In this document: positions 1 to 11,468 of the stretch, in pieces
Position numbering within the stretch: the first letter of the stretch is position 1
Layout of the letters: each line of letters starts with the position of its first letter
Assembly (NCBI RefSeq): GCF_905171765.1
Contig: NC_053390.1
Coordinates: forward strand, 140,233,968 to 140,297,967
Reading direction: 5' to 3'
Source: Bufo bufo
Taxonomy: Eukaryota; Chordata; Amphibia; Anura; Bufonidae
Length of the DNA: 64,000 nt
Notes under the pieces: generated by a model
Told to the model about the DNA's origin: nothing
Database searches by the model: none
Seen by the model: the letters and a program-made list of their open reading frames with translations, nothing else
Program-made: the position numbers and the translations under genes

Positions 1-285
1 ATCAGGACCTTTAGGACAACCTTCCCAGATATCCGATGTACTTATGTTCAAAATTTGGACTCAAATGATTCAAGCATTTGGATACCTTTAGAGGACACAC
101 AAACAAGACATGGTGGGTGATAACAGAGAACAACAGTGAGCAAGTGGGTCAGGACCTTTACAAAAACCTTCCCAGACACCTGATGTACCTATGTGCCAAA
201 CTTGGTGTCCAACAGTTCAGGCGTTTCAATGCCTATAGAGGACAGATGGACAGAAAGACAAACAGATATAGATTTTTATGCAATT
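1..285. repeat. Two diverged direct copies of a ~146-bp unit
   Basis: The block starting caggacctttaggacaacc at 3 recurs as caggacctttacaaaaacc at 149, and both continue through similar 'gatgtac..tatgt' and 'tagaggaca' blocks. The period is about 146 bp with many substitutions. The small open frame here is only the repeat. The family is not identified; it resembles a dispersed non-coding frog repeat. Confidence 0.6.
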
Positions 286-289
286 GTTC

Positions 290-427
290 CACATGGGTGA
301 ATAAAGACATCACATTTTTTCAAGTCTTGGAGTGCTGTCCGATTTCATACGTATATTAAGGGTGAGAAGCTAATTCCCTTGGACCTTGCACCTGAGCCCT
401 GACTGGTGCCACCGAATCTCTTCACCT

Positions 428-463
<36 letters not shown>

Positions 464-654
464 GCATGCTTGAAAAAGGCTCTGTGTTTTGAGCCGAAAC
501 GTCGCTTCACTGTGCCACTGTGGCTCAATAAATTTCCACTTTTTTCTACTGGATGTGCTGTCCGTTTTCATCTACATACTCGTGGGTAAGCAGTGACAAC
601 CCTGGACATAGCACCCGCCATTGTATTTTGTGAATTGGTGCTGCCACACTTTTC

Positions 655-655
<1 letters not shown>
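290..655 (+). mobile_element. Tandem Penelope-like element (PLE) 3' tails
   Basis: Two related tails lie head to tail. One has 'aataaagacatcac...gtgctgtccgatttcat' near 300-345; the other has 'aataaatttccac...gtgctgtccgttttcat' near 527-571. The second is preceded by a hammerhead-like core at 469-504. A (TA)n tract (about 438-462) sits just upstream of it. No coding sequence remains. Tandem pseudo-LTR arrangement is known for Penelope-like elements; assignment here is by motif only. Confidence 0.5.
469..504 (+). ncRNA. Degenerate hammerhead-ribozyme-like motif
   Basis: The sequence has cttgaaaaa, then GGCTC, an 8-nt loop and GAGCC forming a perfect 5-bp stem II, then GAAACG. The first core box (consensus CUGAUGA) is decayed to CUUGAAA, so cleavage activity is doubtful. 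The GAAAC box is intact. It occupies the position expected in a PLE pseudo-LTR. Confidence 0.5.

Positions 656-657
<2 letters not shown>

Positions 658-690
<33 letters not shown>
658..690. repeat. (TA)n microsatellite
   Basis: An uninterrupted run of TA dinucleotides separates the PLE tail from the MITE to its right. Other TA runs are at about 11438-11466, 44218-44254 and 62367-62398. Confidence 0.9.
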
Positions 691-695
<5 letters not shown>

Positions 696-699
696 TATT

Positions 700-1097
700 T
701 ACTCTTTTATTTACTATAACACACTGCCGGGCGGAAGCTTCCACCCAGCAGTGTGTTCGGTGACGTCACTGGCTCTGATGGGCGGACTTTAGTGCTGCCC
801 TAGCTGTTTTACAGGCTAGGGAAGCGCTAAAGCCCGCCCATCAGTACCGGTGACGTCACCGGGTTCACTGCTGGGCTGAATGCTCCGCCAGGCAGCCCGA
901 AGGAGAGCCCTGTACTTTACCGGAACTCCACAAAATGCGATTCAGCGCAGGGCAAAGATGAGCATCGGAGCATGAACTGCTCCAATGCTCTTGTCAGGGG
1001 AGCTGCCTGGGTAAAATTCTTGTCAGGGGGGCTTCCTGGGTAAAATTCTGAATATGTCCGGGTTCAGCGCTGAACCCGTACAACCCCTTTGAAGGGG
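700..1097. mobile_element. 5'-truncated TTAA-type MITE
   Basis: This shares its body with the complete element at 29156-29590: a 'gcagtgt..gtgacgtcac' block, 'gctaaagcccgcccatcag', 'gagcatcggagcatgaa' and the terminus 'acaacccctttgaa'. Only the right end is recognisable. It has no coding capacity, as expected of a non-autonomous piggyBac-type element. Confidence 0.6.
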
Positions 1098-1388
1098 TTA
1101 TCCTGGAAAAGATAATGATGACTTATCCTCAGGATAGGTCATCATTATCACATCAGCAGGGGGTCAAAATCCCAGCATCCCCTGATCTGCTGTTTCAGGG
1201 AGCCTCTGTGCTCACCTAAGCTCTGCTGGCTCCCGGCAGCTTTCCATGGACACCAAAGTGATGTCACTGGCCTAGGAATAGGCTGCAGCACTCAAGGCTT
1301 CTTCTAACAGCTCAACGGGGGGGGGGACCCGGGTGTCACACCCCTGCAGATCTGATACTGATGACCTATCCTATGGATATACATTTGA
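1088..1388. mobile_element. MITE with 'gatgacctatcc' subterminal repeats
   Basis: It opens with ggggttatcctgg and the inverted pair gatgacttatcctcaggataggtcatc, and ends with a second 'gatgacctatcc'. The same family occurs at 20463-20710 and, with both TTAA ends, at 32619-32921. The middle has a poly-G run near 1318-1327. Non-coding. Confidence 0.6.
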
Positions 1389-1623
1389 CATATTAGCCCC
1401 ATTTACAGATGGAATACAGTCTCCAGTGAGGTTGTACAATGCCGTAAAGCTTTACTGCAAAGCTGGTCAGGTTCTGCCAAGACCCAGCAGCTCATGCAGA
1501 TACCCCATCCCCAGCAATCATATAACCTCTAGGACTGATAGAAGTAGAGGCAGCATTGCTGCTTCCTTATCTGTATATACATCACTTATTAAGCGCTGTG
1601 TATGTAGCGAGACAGGGACAGTA

Positions 1624-1987
1624 AAGCCTGTATTACACGGTCTGATTTTTCAGCAGATAATTGCTAACGAGCGTTTGCATGTATGCTCGTTAGCAATCAT
1701 CTGAAAGTGTAATACTGCCGCTGATTGTTGCCCAATAAATGAACAAACGCTCGATCGTTGGGCAATCCAAATCTTTTGACATTTTGTCTAATTAGAATCT
1801 GCCGCCGGCAAGCCACTGTACAGCATGGGGACAAGCGATGGCATAGCGATAACTCCTCCCTATGCTGCAGAGGAGATTGCCACATGTAATAGCAGTGGTC
1901 TCCTCTGCTAGCGAGCAGGCCATTGCCGTGATGGTATGCTTCCCTCCCAACAATCATCTGCCACATGGGGCTGTGTAACACAGCCTT
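1624..1987. mobile_element. MITE with GCCTGTATTACAC termini
   Basis: The left end 'aaagcctgtattacac' and right end 'gtgtaacacagccttaa' are inverted, and a short internal hairpin lies at about 1651-1702 (cagataattgctaacgagcg / cgttagcaatcatctg). Related elements are at 8195-8346 and 58848-59130. A 3-bp TAA/TTA flank suggests a Harbinger-type element, but this is not firm. Confidence 0.6.
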
Positions 1988-2049
1988 AAAAAACCTTGCT
2001 TGCCTTCTCTGTGGGGAGTATGGTATCACTGACAGTGGTCTCTCGGCTT

Positions 2050-2300
2050 AAAAAAAAAGGAACTACATCCATTTTTAAATCTTTCAAGACCCTAGGATGT
2101 TCCGTGTTTGCATGTTTTTGTTTACTTCCTGCCTTCACGGAGCCATAACTTTTTTATTTATCCATACACATATGAAAGCTTGTTTTTTACAGGACAGCAT
2201 CATTAAATATTGCATTTGATGTAGTAGGAAGCTGGAAAGAAAATTCCAAATAGCTGAAATTGAAAAAAAAAAGCAATTTTGCAAATTTTTTATGGATTCC
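2050..2300. repeat. Fragment of a dispersed non-coding repeat
   Basis: It shares order and wording with 47262-47530: 'cctgccttt/cacggagcc..actttttta', 'gcttgttttttacaggacag' against 'gcttgttttttgcgggacaag', and 'agctggaaa..attccaaat'. No open frame of note. Confidence 0.5.
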
Positions 2301-2669
2301 CTATGCAGTAAAGCTCGCAGTTCCCTTCATTCTCCTGCAATTATGGCAAGAGAAAAGAAATGGGGAGAGGCGCTCATAGGGTGGAGGTAATGATAGTTCG
2401 GTAAAGTGAGATGGATGCAGTATGCTCACCTTTTGGTGTTGCGCGTGTGTAAGCACAACATCCGTAGGGGCAGATGCACAGAGAGAAGTGGGTCGGTGCT
2501 GCCAGTACCCGTTCGGTCCCTTTGGATGGAGTTGCCAAAAACTCCTAAGGACTGTGGAGGAAGTGGTGAATGGTTTGTGTGCTGGCACACGGTAGGGTAC
2601 TTCTTTGGCGCACAAAAGACGACCTCAATTCGGGAATTTTTGGTGTAATAGCTGTTTATTGTGCAATGG

Positions 2670-2705
2670 ACAACGCGTTTCAGAGTTTATAACTCCTTTC
2701 TCAAG
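2670..2705 (-). ncRNA. Hammerhead-like core, left arm of giant inverted repeat
   Basis: On the minus strand it reads cttgagaaa, GGAGT, loop, ACTCT, GAAACGCG. Stem II is 5 bp with one wobble and the GAAAC box is intact. The CUGAUGA box is decayed to UUGAGAA. An identical core lies at 6665-6700 on the plus strand. Confidence 0.5.
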
Positions 2706-3476
2706 TCAAAAAAAATACAATGAAAATGCCAAAGCCAAATATATCCCCACATAATTAGTGGGGTATGTACGTGCAATTATACAATAAAAAATTAGAGGGG
2801 TATGTACGGACATTTATACAATAAAAGATATATATTTATATAAATATAAAATGATAAGAGCTGTGGTTTACATAGAAGAATAAAATGTGAATGCCAGTTT
2901 AAACTAAAACAGTTCAATTGTTTAAAGGAAAAGAGAATCAATAGATGTTTGGTACATATGTTGCATATTGCGCGTGTAAGGTCACTCATGGACCCAGTGA
3001 TGTCTAATATCATTTGCACGTATGAAATTTGCGTACTCCAGTGTGTCATAAATGGACAGCTTTATTATATAGGTAGATATATGTGGCATGAAACGAGGTT
3101 CTAGTGCTGGACCATGATGTATGAAGGAACATCTTGATGTCCCTGGTATGATGCTTTTATGGTGGCGTGTATTTGTGGCAGTGTGTAGTGAAGTGTACAC
3201 CTGTATAATGTGGTGTATAGGTGTGCAGGACAGAGGGAAATGGGAGGTTTACCTTGGGGGCGTCAGCAGCAAGAGTGGCCAGATGGCTGCAGGTGAAAAC
3301 GAGAGAAGAAGGTACAAAATCCATGAATATGTATGTGGTTGTATAGAATAAATGTAGGGAAGGGCCAGGGGCTGGCGGTAGGGGAGGATGATATACTTGT
3401 GGTTGGTACAGCATGATATTGCCATTGTTGTATGCTGGTGGACAAGCGTATTGAACATATCTATATGTATATATAT

Positions 3477-4462
3477 TTACTCACCTAAAGAATTATTAGG
3501 AACACCATACTAATACGGTGTTGGACCCCCTTTTGCCTTCAGAACTGCCTTAATTCTACGTGGCATTGATTCAACAAGGTGCTGATAGCATTCTTTGGAA
3601 ATGTTGGCCCATTTTGATAGGATAGCATCTTGCAGTTGATGGAGATTTGAGGGATGCACATCCAGGGCACGAAGCTCCCGTTCCACCACATCCCAAAGAT
3701 GCTCTATTGGGTTGAGATCTGGTGACTGTGGGGGCCATTTTAGTACAGTGAACTCATTGTCATGTTCAAGAAACCAATCAGAGGATGGATACGTGTTCTC
3801 ATTCTGTTTACGCCAAATTCGGACTCTACCATTTGAATGTCTCAACAGAAATCGAGACTCATCAGACCAGGCAACATTTTTCCAGTCTTCAACAGTCCAA
3901 TTTTGGTGAGCTTGTGCAAATTGTAGCCTCTTTTTCCTATTTGTAGTGGAGATGAGTGGTACCCGGTAGGGTCTTCTGCTGTTGTAGCCCATCCGCCTCA
4001 AGGTTGTGCGTGTTGTGGCTTCACAAATGCTTTGCTGCATACCTCGGTTGTAACGAGTGGTTATTTCAGTCAACGTTGCTCTTCTATCAGCTTGAATCAG
4101 TCGGCCCATTCTCCTCTGACCTCTAGCATCCACAAGGCATTTTTGCCCACAGGAATGCCGCATACTGGATGTTTTTCCCTTTTCACGCCATTCTTTGTAA
4201 ACCCTAGAAATGGTTGTGCGTGAAAATCCCAGTAACTGAGCAGATTGTGAAATACTCAGACACACCAACAACCATGCCACGCTCAAAATTGCTTAAATCA
4301 CCTTTCTTTCCCATTCTGACATTCAGTTTGGAGTTCAGGAGATTGTCTTGACCAGGACCACACCCCTAAATGCATTGAAGCAACTGCCATGTGATTGGTT
4401 GACTAGATAATTGCATTAATGAAAAATAGAACAGGTGTTCTTAATAATTCTTTAGGTGAGTG
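3477..4462 (-). mobile_element. Tc1-like transposon, internally deleted
   Basis: The ends are inverted: actcacctaaagaattatt on the left, and its complement aataattctttaggtgagtg on the right, in a TA-rich target. The element is about 985 bp, while full Tc1 elements are about 1.6 kb. The sister arm of the giant inverted repeat (near 5883-5905) has the same flanks joined with no insertion, which fixes the element's limits. It encodes one decayed transposase on the minus strand. Confidence 0.9.
3510..4314 (-). pseudogene. Tc1 transposase remnant
   Basis: Tc1/mariner transposases cut and paste their element at TA sites with a DDE catalytic triad. The family start MGKKGDLSNFERG is at 4314, but a short deletion just after VVG shifts the frame; the main open frame (3510-4286) resumes at SISQSAQLLGFSRTTISRVY, the helix-turn-helix. 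The first catalytic Asp is in WSDESRF and the last acidic residue in SPDLNPIEHLW. The stretch between IWRKQ and WFLEHD is almost gone, with YPSSD left between, so the central catalytic Asp (normally in a QDNAPCH-like motif) is missing. The intact part is 258 aa against about 340 in the family. It cannot be an active transposase. Confidence 0.9.
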
Positions 4463-4779
4463 TATGTGTGTGGTTATATGGAATAAAATGTAGCAAAGAG
4501 CCAGGGGCTGGCGGCAGAAGAGGATGATGTACTTGTGGTGGGTGCAGTATGATATGCTGCTGGGAGTTTGCGTACAATATGCATGAATATGTATATATGC
4601 ATATATGTGTATGTGGTTATATGGATAAATGTAGGGAAGAGCCAGGGGCTGGCAGCAGGAGAGGATGATATACTTGTGGTGGGTAAAACATGGTATCGCC
4701 ACTGGTGTGTGTTGGTAGACAAGCTTACTGGGAGAGGATGATATACTTCTGGTGCCTGCAGTATGATATGGCGCTGGGA

Positions 4780-5060
4780 GCTTACCTGGGAGCCTCTTCT
4801 GGTACGTGTTGCTGGGTCAGACGCCGCTCACCACGTGTGTGAGCGCGCGCTGTTTTAAGATGAGGTGGCGGGGGCGGGGTGAGTGACGTCAGGCGGGAAT
4901 CCTCTCTCTGCAGCGCCGATCAGCTGGTATGCCGGAGGCGGGGTTGGCGACGTCAGAGGAGGATCCCCGCTCGGCAAGCGCTGTACAGGAGGTGCGCTTG
5001 TGATCTTGAACAGGGATACTGGACCAGCGCAGGAGGACGCATTTCTGGCTTGCACTGTGT
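4780..5060 (+). promoter_or_regulatory. CpG-rich promoter-like core of the inverted repeat
   Basis: This unpaired stretch is rich in CpG, unlike its AT-rich surroundings. It has two GC-box-like sites (gggggcgggg near 4870) and two gacgtca sites (about 4885 and 4951) that match the core of CRE elements. A promoter at the centre of a head-to-head element would suit transcription into an arm, but no start site can be seen. Confidence 0.3.
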
Positions 5061-5329
5061 AATAAAATATGATGTTCGGGCTGGTGTGTTTGGAATGTTG
5101 TGATGGGGCTGGTGTGTGGTGACAGTATGGCTTGGCTAGAACACGCGGAGTGGATTTGAATGAACCGGGTGGCAGGGTAAATGACAGATGGGCAGTTGGT
5201 GGGGTGATTGGGTGGGGATGGAGTGGGGAACACGATGATCTATGGTGATTGTGGTGGCAGAGGGGAGTGAGCAGAATTGGAGGAGATGAGTGTGTTGGCA
5301 AAGCGAGGTGGACGCGATAGGAAGAGAGA

Positions 5330-5560
5330 CGATTGGTGCTGGAGGGTGGTGCTGCGGCGTGGGTGCCGGTAATGGGGGTTTATGGGGGCAAATAGATGGG
5401 ACGAGGGAGAGGGTGGGGGGCAAGGGGGGGAGAGGGGCGGCGGTGGGCCAGGGAGATGGGGGTGGGATGTTTGGCGTGTGGTGGGCGGGGGTTTTAGCGT
5501 GTTGGGGGTAGGGTGTCTATGTCCAGGGGGGTTGGGGGGGGCTTTTACTGGAAGGGTGTG
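5330..5560 (+). other. Strongly G-skewed, G-quadruplex-prone tract
   Basis: The plus strand has many runs of three to eight G, such as gggcaaggggggggaga and ggggggttgggggggg, with few C runs. The proline-rich minus-strand frames here are a by-product of this skew. Several four-run sets with short loops could form G-quadruplexes. Confidence 0.7.
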
Positions 5561-6664
5561 CATGCATCTGGATGAAGAAAATGAGGATAAGGGGTGAAGT
5601 ATACGGTGGCAATGGTAGACTGCGATCTAGGGTTTAGAAACAGTTGGTCTCACAGTTGGTTTTACCCACCACAAGTATATCATCCTCTCCTGCTGCCAGC
5701 CCCTGGCTCTTCCCTACATTTATCCATATAACCACATACACATATACTGTATGCATATATACATATTCATGCATATTGTACGCAAACTCCCAGCAGCATA
5801 TCATACTGCACCCACCACAAGTACATCATCCTCTTCTGCCGCCAGCCCCTGGCTCTTTGCTCATTTTATTCCATATAACCACACATATATATATACATAT
5901 AGATATGTTCAGTACGCTTGTCCACCAGCATACAACAACGGCAATATCATGCTGTACCCACCACAAGTATATAATCCTCCCCTACCGCCAGCCCCTGGCC
6001 CTTCCCTACATTTATTCCATACAACCACATACATATATATATACATATTCATGGATTTTGTACCTTCTTCTCTCGTTTTCACCTGCAGCCATCTGGCCAC
6101 TCTTGCTGCTGACGCCCCCAAGGTAAACCTCCCATTTCCCTCTGTCCTGCACACCTATACACCACATTATACAGGTGTACACTTCACTACACACTGCCAC
6201 AAATACACGCCACCATAAAAGCATCATACCAGGGACATCAAGATGTTCCATCATGGTCCAGCACTAGAACCTCGTTTCATGCCACATATATCTACCTATA
6301 TAATAAAGCTGTCCATTTATGACACACTGGAGTACGCAAATTTCATACGTGCAAATGATATTAGACATCACTGGGTCCATGAGTGACCTTACACGCGCAA
6401 TATGCAACATATGTACCAAACATCTATTGATTCTCTTTTCCTTTAAACGATTGAACTATTTTAGTTTAAACTGGCATTCACATTTTATTCTTCTATGTAA
6501 ACCACAGCTCTTATCATTTTATATTTATATAAATATATATCTTTTATTGTATAAATGTACATACATACCCCTCAAATTTTTTTATTGTATAATTGCACGT
6601 ACATACCCCACTAATTATGTGGGGATATATTTGGCTTCGGCATTTTCGTAGTATTTTTTTAGAT

Positions 6665-6700
6665 TTGAGAAAGGAGTTATAAACTCTGAAACGCGTTGTC
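6665..6700 (+). ncRNA. Hammerhead-like core, right arm of giant inverted repeat
   Basis: This is the mirror copy of 2670-2705: ttgagaaa, GGAGT, loop, ACTCT, GAAACGCG. It is followed by the tail 'caataaacagctattacacc', which is shared with the left arm. Confidence 0.5.
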
Positions 6701-6800
6701 CATTGCACAATAAACAGCTATTACACCAAAAATTGAGGTCGTCTTTTGTGCGCCAAAGAAGTACCCTACCGTGTGCCAGCACACAAACCATTCACCACTT

Positions 6801-8190
6801 AATTCTCCTGGTCAGTATAATTACAGCAATACCACGTGTATATATTTTTTTCTTGTGCTTTAATACTTAAATAAAATGGCAAATAGGCCATTTAAAAAAA
6901 TAATAATTTCATTACAACATTCACCACACAGGTAAATACTTTTATATTTTAATAGTTCTGGCATTTTCAGACACAGCAGTGCATATGATCTTTATTTTTT
7001 GCATTGTTTATTTATTTGATATTTATTATGGAGAAAAAGGAGACATTTAATTTTTTTTAAACTTTTTTTAAAACTTTCTTTTACTCTTATACATAAATAG
7101 GTGATCATTTTTCCAATAAACTGCAATGACTTACCATAGCAGCCTATGGGACACTCAGTATGTTACTATGGAACCCTGCCAGGCTACCACAAGGAATGAA
7201 CGGCTCCTCCGATAGCCACGCAGTAGCACAGCACTCCCGGGGAAAGTCATCTCAGATGCTGTCGTCACTTCAGCCATATATGTACGGCAGAGGTTGAGAA
7301 GGGGGTTGATGGCTGTTTTTAATAAACATTAAAATTGAATGCAAAGTAGATGCAAAATGGCCATTAATAACAGTTAGACAGAAAATGCACACACGGATGA
7401 AAAATGGCCGTGAAAAACTGACAATTTTTAACAGATTTTTATTTTTTTGCATTGTGTGAATGTCCCTTTAGCTGATGATGCAGATAAACATTCTCGTGTC
7501 AGAAATTAATTTTATTCTTTTGTCTTCACGATTCTCATTAATCAAATGCTAAACGCATCATGCATTAGTTGTTTTATTCATGAGTGGATTAATATTTTAT
7601 GTAAGGCTACAAACGTATTACTTGGTTTAAAAAAATTATTGCGTTTTATTGCATTTTAAATGATTTTTTTCTGTGTCACAAATAAAACAATAATTAAATG
7701 AAGGCAGGGATCGGAGTGCTCTGTGTTGTTTGCTGGAGACTCCGGGTGTAATGTGATGTCATTCATGGCACAAGTCTTCCCTGGCATGCTGTTTAAGTAA
7801 AATTTATCAATTCTATTGGCTCCCGCTGGTAAGTGTGCTTGACTGCGCTCTCCTGCTGAGTGACAAAGCAAATGTTTCAGCATTAGATCAGCCTGTGATC
7901 AGCACTGCTGATAGGGAGGTGAGAAGGAGGGGAGCTGATTATTCTTATACTGAGGATCATTACAGTCATCTGAAAACTACAACACTTTTCACCTTCACTT
8001 CTACAGCTGCTCCAAATGCTTCTCTTAACTAACCCTGAAATGGGGCTTCAGAGCCCAGGGCTCTGATAGATAAGATTATGCTCTCAACATTAAAAAAAAA
8101 AAAAACCTTTGTGTGAAGTAAGAAGGATTAAAAAAAAATTCATGATATTTTTGAAAGCTAAAGCCTTGCTACCTGCAAAAGCACAAAAAT
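6801..8190. other. No gene recognised
   Basis: AT-rich sequence with short runs of A and T. No open frame looks protein-like and no splice-bounded exon stands out. 7260-7450 reads like a decayed non-coding repeat; 7650-8040 appears unique. Confidence 0.5.
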
Positions 8191-8194
8191 GCAA

Positions 8195-8346
8195 GCCTGT
8201 ATTACATCAACAGATTATCTGACCAATATCTATCCAATCAGACCAATAGTTGGTGTGTATAAGAAAAGGTCTGTGTGTGTAATTGGCCATCTGACCAATG
8301 ATTGGTCAGAAAATCTGTCCGAGAATCTGTTGGTGTAATACAGGCC
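8195..8346. mobile_element. Palindromic MITE, GCCTGTATTAC ends
   Basis: A ~150-bp foldback: 'gcctgtattacatcaacaga' on the left is mirrored by 'tctgttggtgtaatacaggc' on the right, and the interior repeats 'gaccaat' in both directions. Related to 1624-1987. Confidence 0.75.
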
Positions 8347-8830
8347 TCAAAAAGGCATTTGAACCTATGAAACCGGCTGACCTGTTACATGTGCTTTTGG
8401 TAGCTGAAGGCGTCTGTGTTGGTCCCATGTTCATATGTGGCAGAAAAACTATGTTTTAATATATGCAAATGAGATTCTAGGAGCAACGGGGGTGTTACCA
8501 TTACACCTAGAGATTCTGCTCTCTCTGCAACTGCCACACCCTCTGGACTTTGTTTGACATGGCCAGGCATTTTGATGTTTCCACTGTCTGGCCCTGTCAA
8601 TCAAAGTGCAGAAGGCGCGGCTGTTGCAGAGAGAGAGAGGAGCCTCTAGGAGTAATGGCAACTCCCCCATTGCCCCTAGAGGCTCCTTTGCATATATGAA
8701 AACATAATTTTTCTCAGCAATGTGAACACATATCAACATGGGACCAGCACAGATGCTTTCAGCTGCCAAGAGCACATGTAACAGGTCAACCAGTTTCATA
8801 GGTACAAAACTGCTGACAGATGCCCTTTAA
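8347..8830. mobile_element. Foldback MITE ending at TTAA
   Basis: The arms are inverted around about 8590: 'cctatgaaaccggctgacct' against 'aggtcaaccagtttcatagg', and 'tctaggagcaacgg' against 'cattgcccctagagg'. The right end is gacagatgccctttaa with TTAA at 8827-8830. The left end has lost part of the terminus. Confidence 0.7.
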
Positions 8831-9432
8831 AGAACATTTGTCACCATAATCAACCATATTAAACTAGGCATACTGCCTGGTAGGATTGTTCTTGGTGAAT
8901 TAAATGGGCCCTCTATTTCTGTAATCGGATGTACCCTTGCAGTGAAATTCAAACTTTTATTTTTAGGCCACTTGCACACAGTCAGTGTTTGGTCAATGTT
9001 TGATCAGTGATTTCAATCAGTAATTGGAAGCCAAAACCAGGAATAGAGACTACACAGAGATGGTAGAGTGGAGAGTTTTGACCTGGTTGTGACCCAAAAT
9101 CATTATGGAAATCACTGATCAAACACTGACCAAAACACTCATGTGTGAAAGAGTCCTTATGCAATTAAGGTGCTCGGAGCACCAATAGGTTGACCTAGCC
9201 ACTTGGGGCACTGTTTTAGCTCCTCCTCCTCATCACCAATCTTGCATACGCTAATTAACATGGCCAACCCTCCTCACGGTTGTGAAACCTGGCCCTGAAA
9301 TCTCTCACATGCAATGGTGCAGTGCAGATCTCAGAGTGGGGAGAGCATCATAAGATCATTTAATTTGCCATGATCAACCCAACAGGTAGTATGCCTGGTT
9401 TAATGTTGATCATGGTGACAGATGCTCTTTAA
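8827..9432. mobile_element. TTAA-flanked MITE sharing its TTAA with its neighbour
   Basis: TTAA at 8827-8830 and 9429-9432 flank inverted ends 'agaacatttgtcaccat' and 'atggtgacagatgctct'. Subterminal 'aaactaggcatactgcctg' is mirrored by 'caggtagtatgcctggttt'. A nested palindrome at about 8963-9160 (cagtgtttggtcaatgtttg / caaacactgaccaaaacact) looks like a second MITE inside it. Confidence 0.8.
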
Positions 9433-9544
9433 TTGGTGTTTGCCTGACTTATTGTTATGTTTTTATACAGATAAAAAAAAGTTTTAATAGGAATAAAATG
9501 GTAGAAAATATTATTGTGGATTCTTACTATCAATTATATTCTTA

Positions 9545-11430
9545 ACCCTTTCAGGACCTAGCAATTTTTCACTTTTGTGACCAAGCCTAATTTTGCAAGT
9601 CTGATATATGTCACTTTATGTGGTAATAACTTTGGAACGCTTTTACTTATCAAAGCGATTCTGAGATTGCTTTTTTGGTGACACATAGTACTTGATGTTA
9701 GGGGTAAATTTAAGTCAATATGTTTTACCTTTATTTTATAAAAATAAAAAAAATTACAGAAAAATTTTGAAAAATAAAATTTTTCGAAATTGTAATTTCT
9801 ACGCATTAAAGACAGATAATGATACCTCAAAAATAGTCATTAATATTCACCTATGTTGGCATCATTTAAATGTCATTTTATTTTTTAGGATGTTAGAAGG
9901 CTTACAATTTTAGAAGCAATTTTTTTCTACAACATTTTCAAAACTGACATTTCTAAAGACCAATTCAGTTTTGAAGTCACTTTGAGGGCCTTACATAATA
10001 AAAACCACCCATAAACGACACAATTTTAGAAACTACGCCGCTCAAATTATTCAAAACTGGTTTTACAAACTTTGTTAATCCTTTACAGTAGGTGCTTCAC
10101 AAGAATTAAAGGAAAAATTGTGAAATTTTTATATTTTGTTTGTGCGGATTTTTTATTTTAATCCATTTTTTCCTATAACACAGCAAGGATTAACAGCAAA
10201 ACACCCCATATGTGATGATGAATCTCTATATGGGCACACAGCATATGGTTTTTGGAGGACTGATTTTGCTGCAATGGTTTTGGGAACCATGTCACATTTG
10301 AGGTACCCCTAGAAAGGAAACCCATAAAAAGTACCCCATTTTACAAAATACGCCCCTAAATAAATGCATCAATGGGTGCAGTGAGCGCTTTGACCCAACA
10401 TGGCTTTCATAGAATTTAGAAACACTTGGCTGTGAAAATTAAAAATTACATTTTTAAAGGAAAATGTTGCTTTAGCCCCAAAATTTTTCACTTTCACAAA
10501 GGGTTACAGGAGAAATGCAACCCCCAATTTGTTACCCATTTTCTTCCTCCAATTTGTTACCCATTTTCTAATTTTTATTAACATTTTTCTGTAAATTGCA
10601 AAAAAAAAGTTTGTACAATATCCATGTAACAGCCAATAAAGGGATTACCAAAACATCACATGTTCATGGTACCCATTTTCTACTGAATACAGCAACACTC
10701 CATATGTGGTCGTAAACTGCTGTATGGGAAGATTGCAGAGTTCATTTTATATCATGCAATTTGCTGAAATTGTTTATAAGGGCCATAACATTTGTATTTT
10801 TTTTGTTGACCGACCTGTGTGAAGGCTCATTTTTTGTGGGACTGGCTGTAGTTTTTATTTGTATTATTTCTGGGTACATATGACTTTTTGATCATTTTTT
10901 TCCCCATTTTTAGGAGGTGAGGTGGGTAAAAATTCCAATCAGTGAGTGTTTTTTTATTTTTTATGCAGTTCTTCGTGCAGTATAAATTATATAATAACTT
11001 TGTTCTGTGGGTTTATACGGATATGGTGATACCAAATTTGTACAGTTTTTTTTTCATGTTTTACCACTTTTGTATCATAAAATCACTTTTTCTTAAAAAT
11101 CTTTTTTTATGCATCCCTATATCAAATTTTTCATTAAAGTAGCTGTTTGAGAGCTTGTATTTTGCAGGACGGGCTGTAGTTTTTATTGATACCATTTTGG
11201 AGTACATGACTTTTTGATAGCTTTTTATTCAATTTTTTGGGGAGGTGAGGTGACAAAAACAGCACTTCCATCATTATTTATATTTTTTTTTACTGCATTC
11301 ACCACGTAGGATAAGCAATGTGATCTCTTTATAGATCAGATCGTTACGATGTGGCGATACCAATTATGTGTAGTTTATTTTATTTTTTCATTTTTTTAAT
11401 CAATTATAAGTGAGCGGATATGGGAAAAGG

Positions 11431-11468
<38 letters not shown>

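Larger units (their letters stand above)
2565..6800. mobile_element. Giant inverted repeat with PLE-like 3' tails at both ends
   Basis: The left arm (2565-4735) and the reverse complement of the right arm (about 5650-6800) match almost base for base, except that the left arm holds a Tc1 copy at 3477-4462. The outer parts contain a hammerhead-like core followed by a polyadenylation-like 'caataaacagctattacacc' tail, pointing outward in each arm. Each arm carries three tandem copies of a subrepeat ('accacaagtata..cctctcctgc..agcccctggc..ccctacattt'; right arm near 5661, 5810 and 5950). The unpaired centre (4740-5650) is CpG- and G-rich. No reverse transcriptase remains. I infer a head-to-head PLE-derived dimer; a foldback DNA element is the alternative. 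Confidence 0.7.

Noticed and set aside
4855..5563. Several proline/serine-rich minus-strand open frames
   Set aside because: They are the complement of a G-rich tract; overlapping frames all show the same low-complexity bias.
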